This document shows, in pieces, positions 62,613-64,000 of a DNA stretch of 64,000 nucleotides; the first letter of the stretch is position 1, and every line of letters begins with the position of its first letter. The notes beneath the pieces are model-generated. The model was given only the letters and a program-made list of their open reading frames with translations, was not told the DNA's origin and ran no database searches. The position numbers and the translations under genes were made by a program. The DNA comes from Prorocentrum cordatum (Eukaryota > Sar > Dinophyceae > Prorocentrales > Prorocentraceae), in NCBI GenBank assembly GCA_963575745.1, contig CAUYUJ010018071.1, forward strand, positions 127,501 through 191,500, in the 5' to 3' direction.

Positions 62613-64000
62613 GAGAGTTTTGTTTCGTCTATCCTTCTCCCTCGCCCTTCCCCCCTCCATCGCTGCGGTCAAGTTAGCATTGTTTGAGACTTCCTGGAGA
62701 GAGCTCTTTTATTTGTCGTTCTTTGAAGAATTCTGAAGGAGACGTCGGGAATTAGGTGCCGGCCTGCGCGTGAGACGTACCTCGATATTTTGCTGTCTCG
62801 TGTGTTGTGCGGGCGTGTGCGGGCAGGCCTGCTCCGATCCCAGGAATCTGATGTGTGTCTCTCGTCCCCCACCAGGTGCACGGCTGACCGACAACGCCCG
62901 AGGGACGGCGGACTCGCCGTTCCGGCGTCTGAGAGGAGTACGCATTGATCACCCTCCCCCTCCCTGCCCCTCCCCCCGCACCCCCCTCTATTCAGGCACT
63001 CAGGTCGAGTAGTGGGGCCGTGTCGCGTAGCGGGGGCCAGGTCGAGTAGAGGGGGCCGTGTCGAGTAGAGGGTTTTCATATTGTGCATGTGTTCATTGAT
63101 GTTACTGATTAAATGTGCAGGTTCTCCCCTCCCCCTCCTCTCCACTCCCCCCTCACTTCTTGATCGGGCCTTCCCCCCCCTTGTCTCCAGCCCGTTTAAA
63201 TTATGCCCTCCAGGCATGGATGGAAGGGCAGCCCGCCCGCCCGGATGGGCGACTTGGCGGAGGGCGAGGACGAGGACGAGGACGAGGACTTCCCTCGACC
63301 AAGCTCTGAACCCGCGGTCGAGCGCACGCTTTCTGACCAGCCCTGAGGATCGCACACGCGCCTCCTCCCGCTATTGTCGTCTCGTCGCCGACGCCAGCGC
63401 TGCCCCCGTCGCCGCTGTCAGAGGAGGAGGGAAAGGCACTGGATGGTGGAATGGTAGAGCGCCCTCCTTTTGGGCGATATTGTCTTGTTGATCTGCGCAG
63501 GGGCTTGCGCGCATCCCACGCTAACTCCTGCACTCGCAGTTGTAGTCCATTCTTTGGACGACTTGCGAAGGGGCTTGCGCACATCCCTCGCTAATGCGCC
63601 GCAGCTGCAAACAGGCTGCGCGCAGAGCAATCCTCCCAGCTATCATCGCGCTGGCTACCGAATTGAGAAACTCGACCTCGATGAAGTCCAGCTGGAACTC
63701 ACACCCCTTTTGAGCCACCAGGGCCAGAATTCCACGAGACGAACCAGCATTTAATTCTGAGCTCGCACGTGAAAGGGGCGCGGCATGGACAGTAGGGCAC
63801 GGGTGCCCCGGAGCAGCAGGGCGCCGGTGGGAGCGGGGTCTGACCGGACAAGAGTCCCGACAGGGGGCCCCGTCCCTTTTGTGCGCAGATGGAGCGGCTA
63901 GACCATACGCCGTCCATTAAGCTAATGTCAGCGCCCGCACACATTTGGCACCCCGGGACTTCCCTGTTAGTGGGTACTGTCCCTTTCCCCCCCGTGAGTC
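62613..64000. other. 3' intergenic region with short repeats
   Basis: GTCGAGTAGAGGGGGCCGTG-type units lie at 63,003-63,075. Two copies of a phrase with GGGGCTTGCGC.CATCCC.CGCTAA lie at 63,498-63,523 and 63,570-63,595. A GAGGACGAGGACGAGG patch lies at 63,265-63,290. No gene is supported up to the end of the window. Confidence 0.5.

Noticed and set aside
63481-63612. Possible tRNA or small RNA gene around the GGGGCTTGCGC duplication
   Set aside because: No cloverleaf or box A/B pattern could be built; it is only a short direct repeat.

Overview
The window looks like nuclear DNA of a dinoflagellate. Much of it is GC-rich, it is packed with simple and tandem repeats, and its recognisable coding sequence is nearly all mobile-element-like. 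That coding sequence includes a P-loop ATPase resembling the SF3/D5 type, a DDE-type transposase, a DIRS-like retroelement and LINE-like fragments with a methyltransferase-like domain. I recognise these as types abundant in dinoflagellate genomes, and the CTTGGG-rich tracts suggest a Prorocentrum-like species. This is recognition, not a database result. I saw no rRNA or tRNA gene, no CRISPR array, no bacterial operon and no complete spliced-leader sequence.

Layout. 0-5.4 kb: CTTGGG tracts, microsatellites and a repetitive Asp/Gln-rich reading frame. 5.5-7.6 kb: a gene with an exact 76-codon ubiquitin-like domain ending LRLRGG, fused to unknown sequence over three frames. 8.1-10 kb: a TAG microsatellite and a 371-bp satellite. 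10.1-12.1 kb: small ORFs, including one with a WW-like domain. 12.5-13.5 kb: tandem repeats. 13.6-21.5 kb: the most interesting block, a multi-frame protein (alpha-helical N-terminal domain, cysteine-protease-like domain, SF3-like ATPase, SLHFDG domain, two more protease-like domains) followed 10 bp later by a DDE-type transposase. 21.6-23.05 kb: an AT-rich satellite. 23.1-28.9 kb: CTTGGG tracts and low-complexity DNA. 29.2-31.5 kb, minus strand: a decayed retroelement with reverse-transcriptase, zinc-finger and C5-methyltransferase-like pieces, next to a long inverted repeat. 32-37.6 kb: trinucleotide repeats. 37.7-43.1 kb: an 89-bp tandem array of roughly 55 copies with a higher-order structure. 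43.1-50 kb: minisatellites and unassigned sequence. 50.2-51.3 kb: a decayed LINE ORF1-like gene. 51.7-59.2 kb, minus strand: a DIRS-like tyrosine-recombinase retroelement (gag, RT, RNase H, recombinase) with nested repeats. 59.9-60.7 kb: a LINE endonuclease fragment. 61.5-62.6 kb: a coiled-coil plus Gly/Lys-rich protein. 62.6-64 kb: no gene seen.

Functionally, the window is a mobile-element landscape. The 13.6-21.5 kb block puts replication-type (ATPase), proteolysis-type and DNA-transfer-type (transposase) domains next to each other on one strand, which is what a self-replicating transposon would need. Most long genes change frame. Some changes look like introns (the transposase), others like single-base indels or decay (ATPase near 15,930; retroelements). 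RNA data would separate these.
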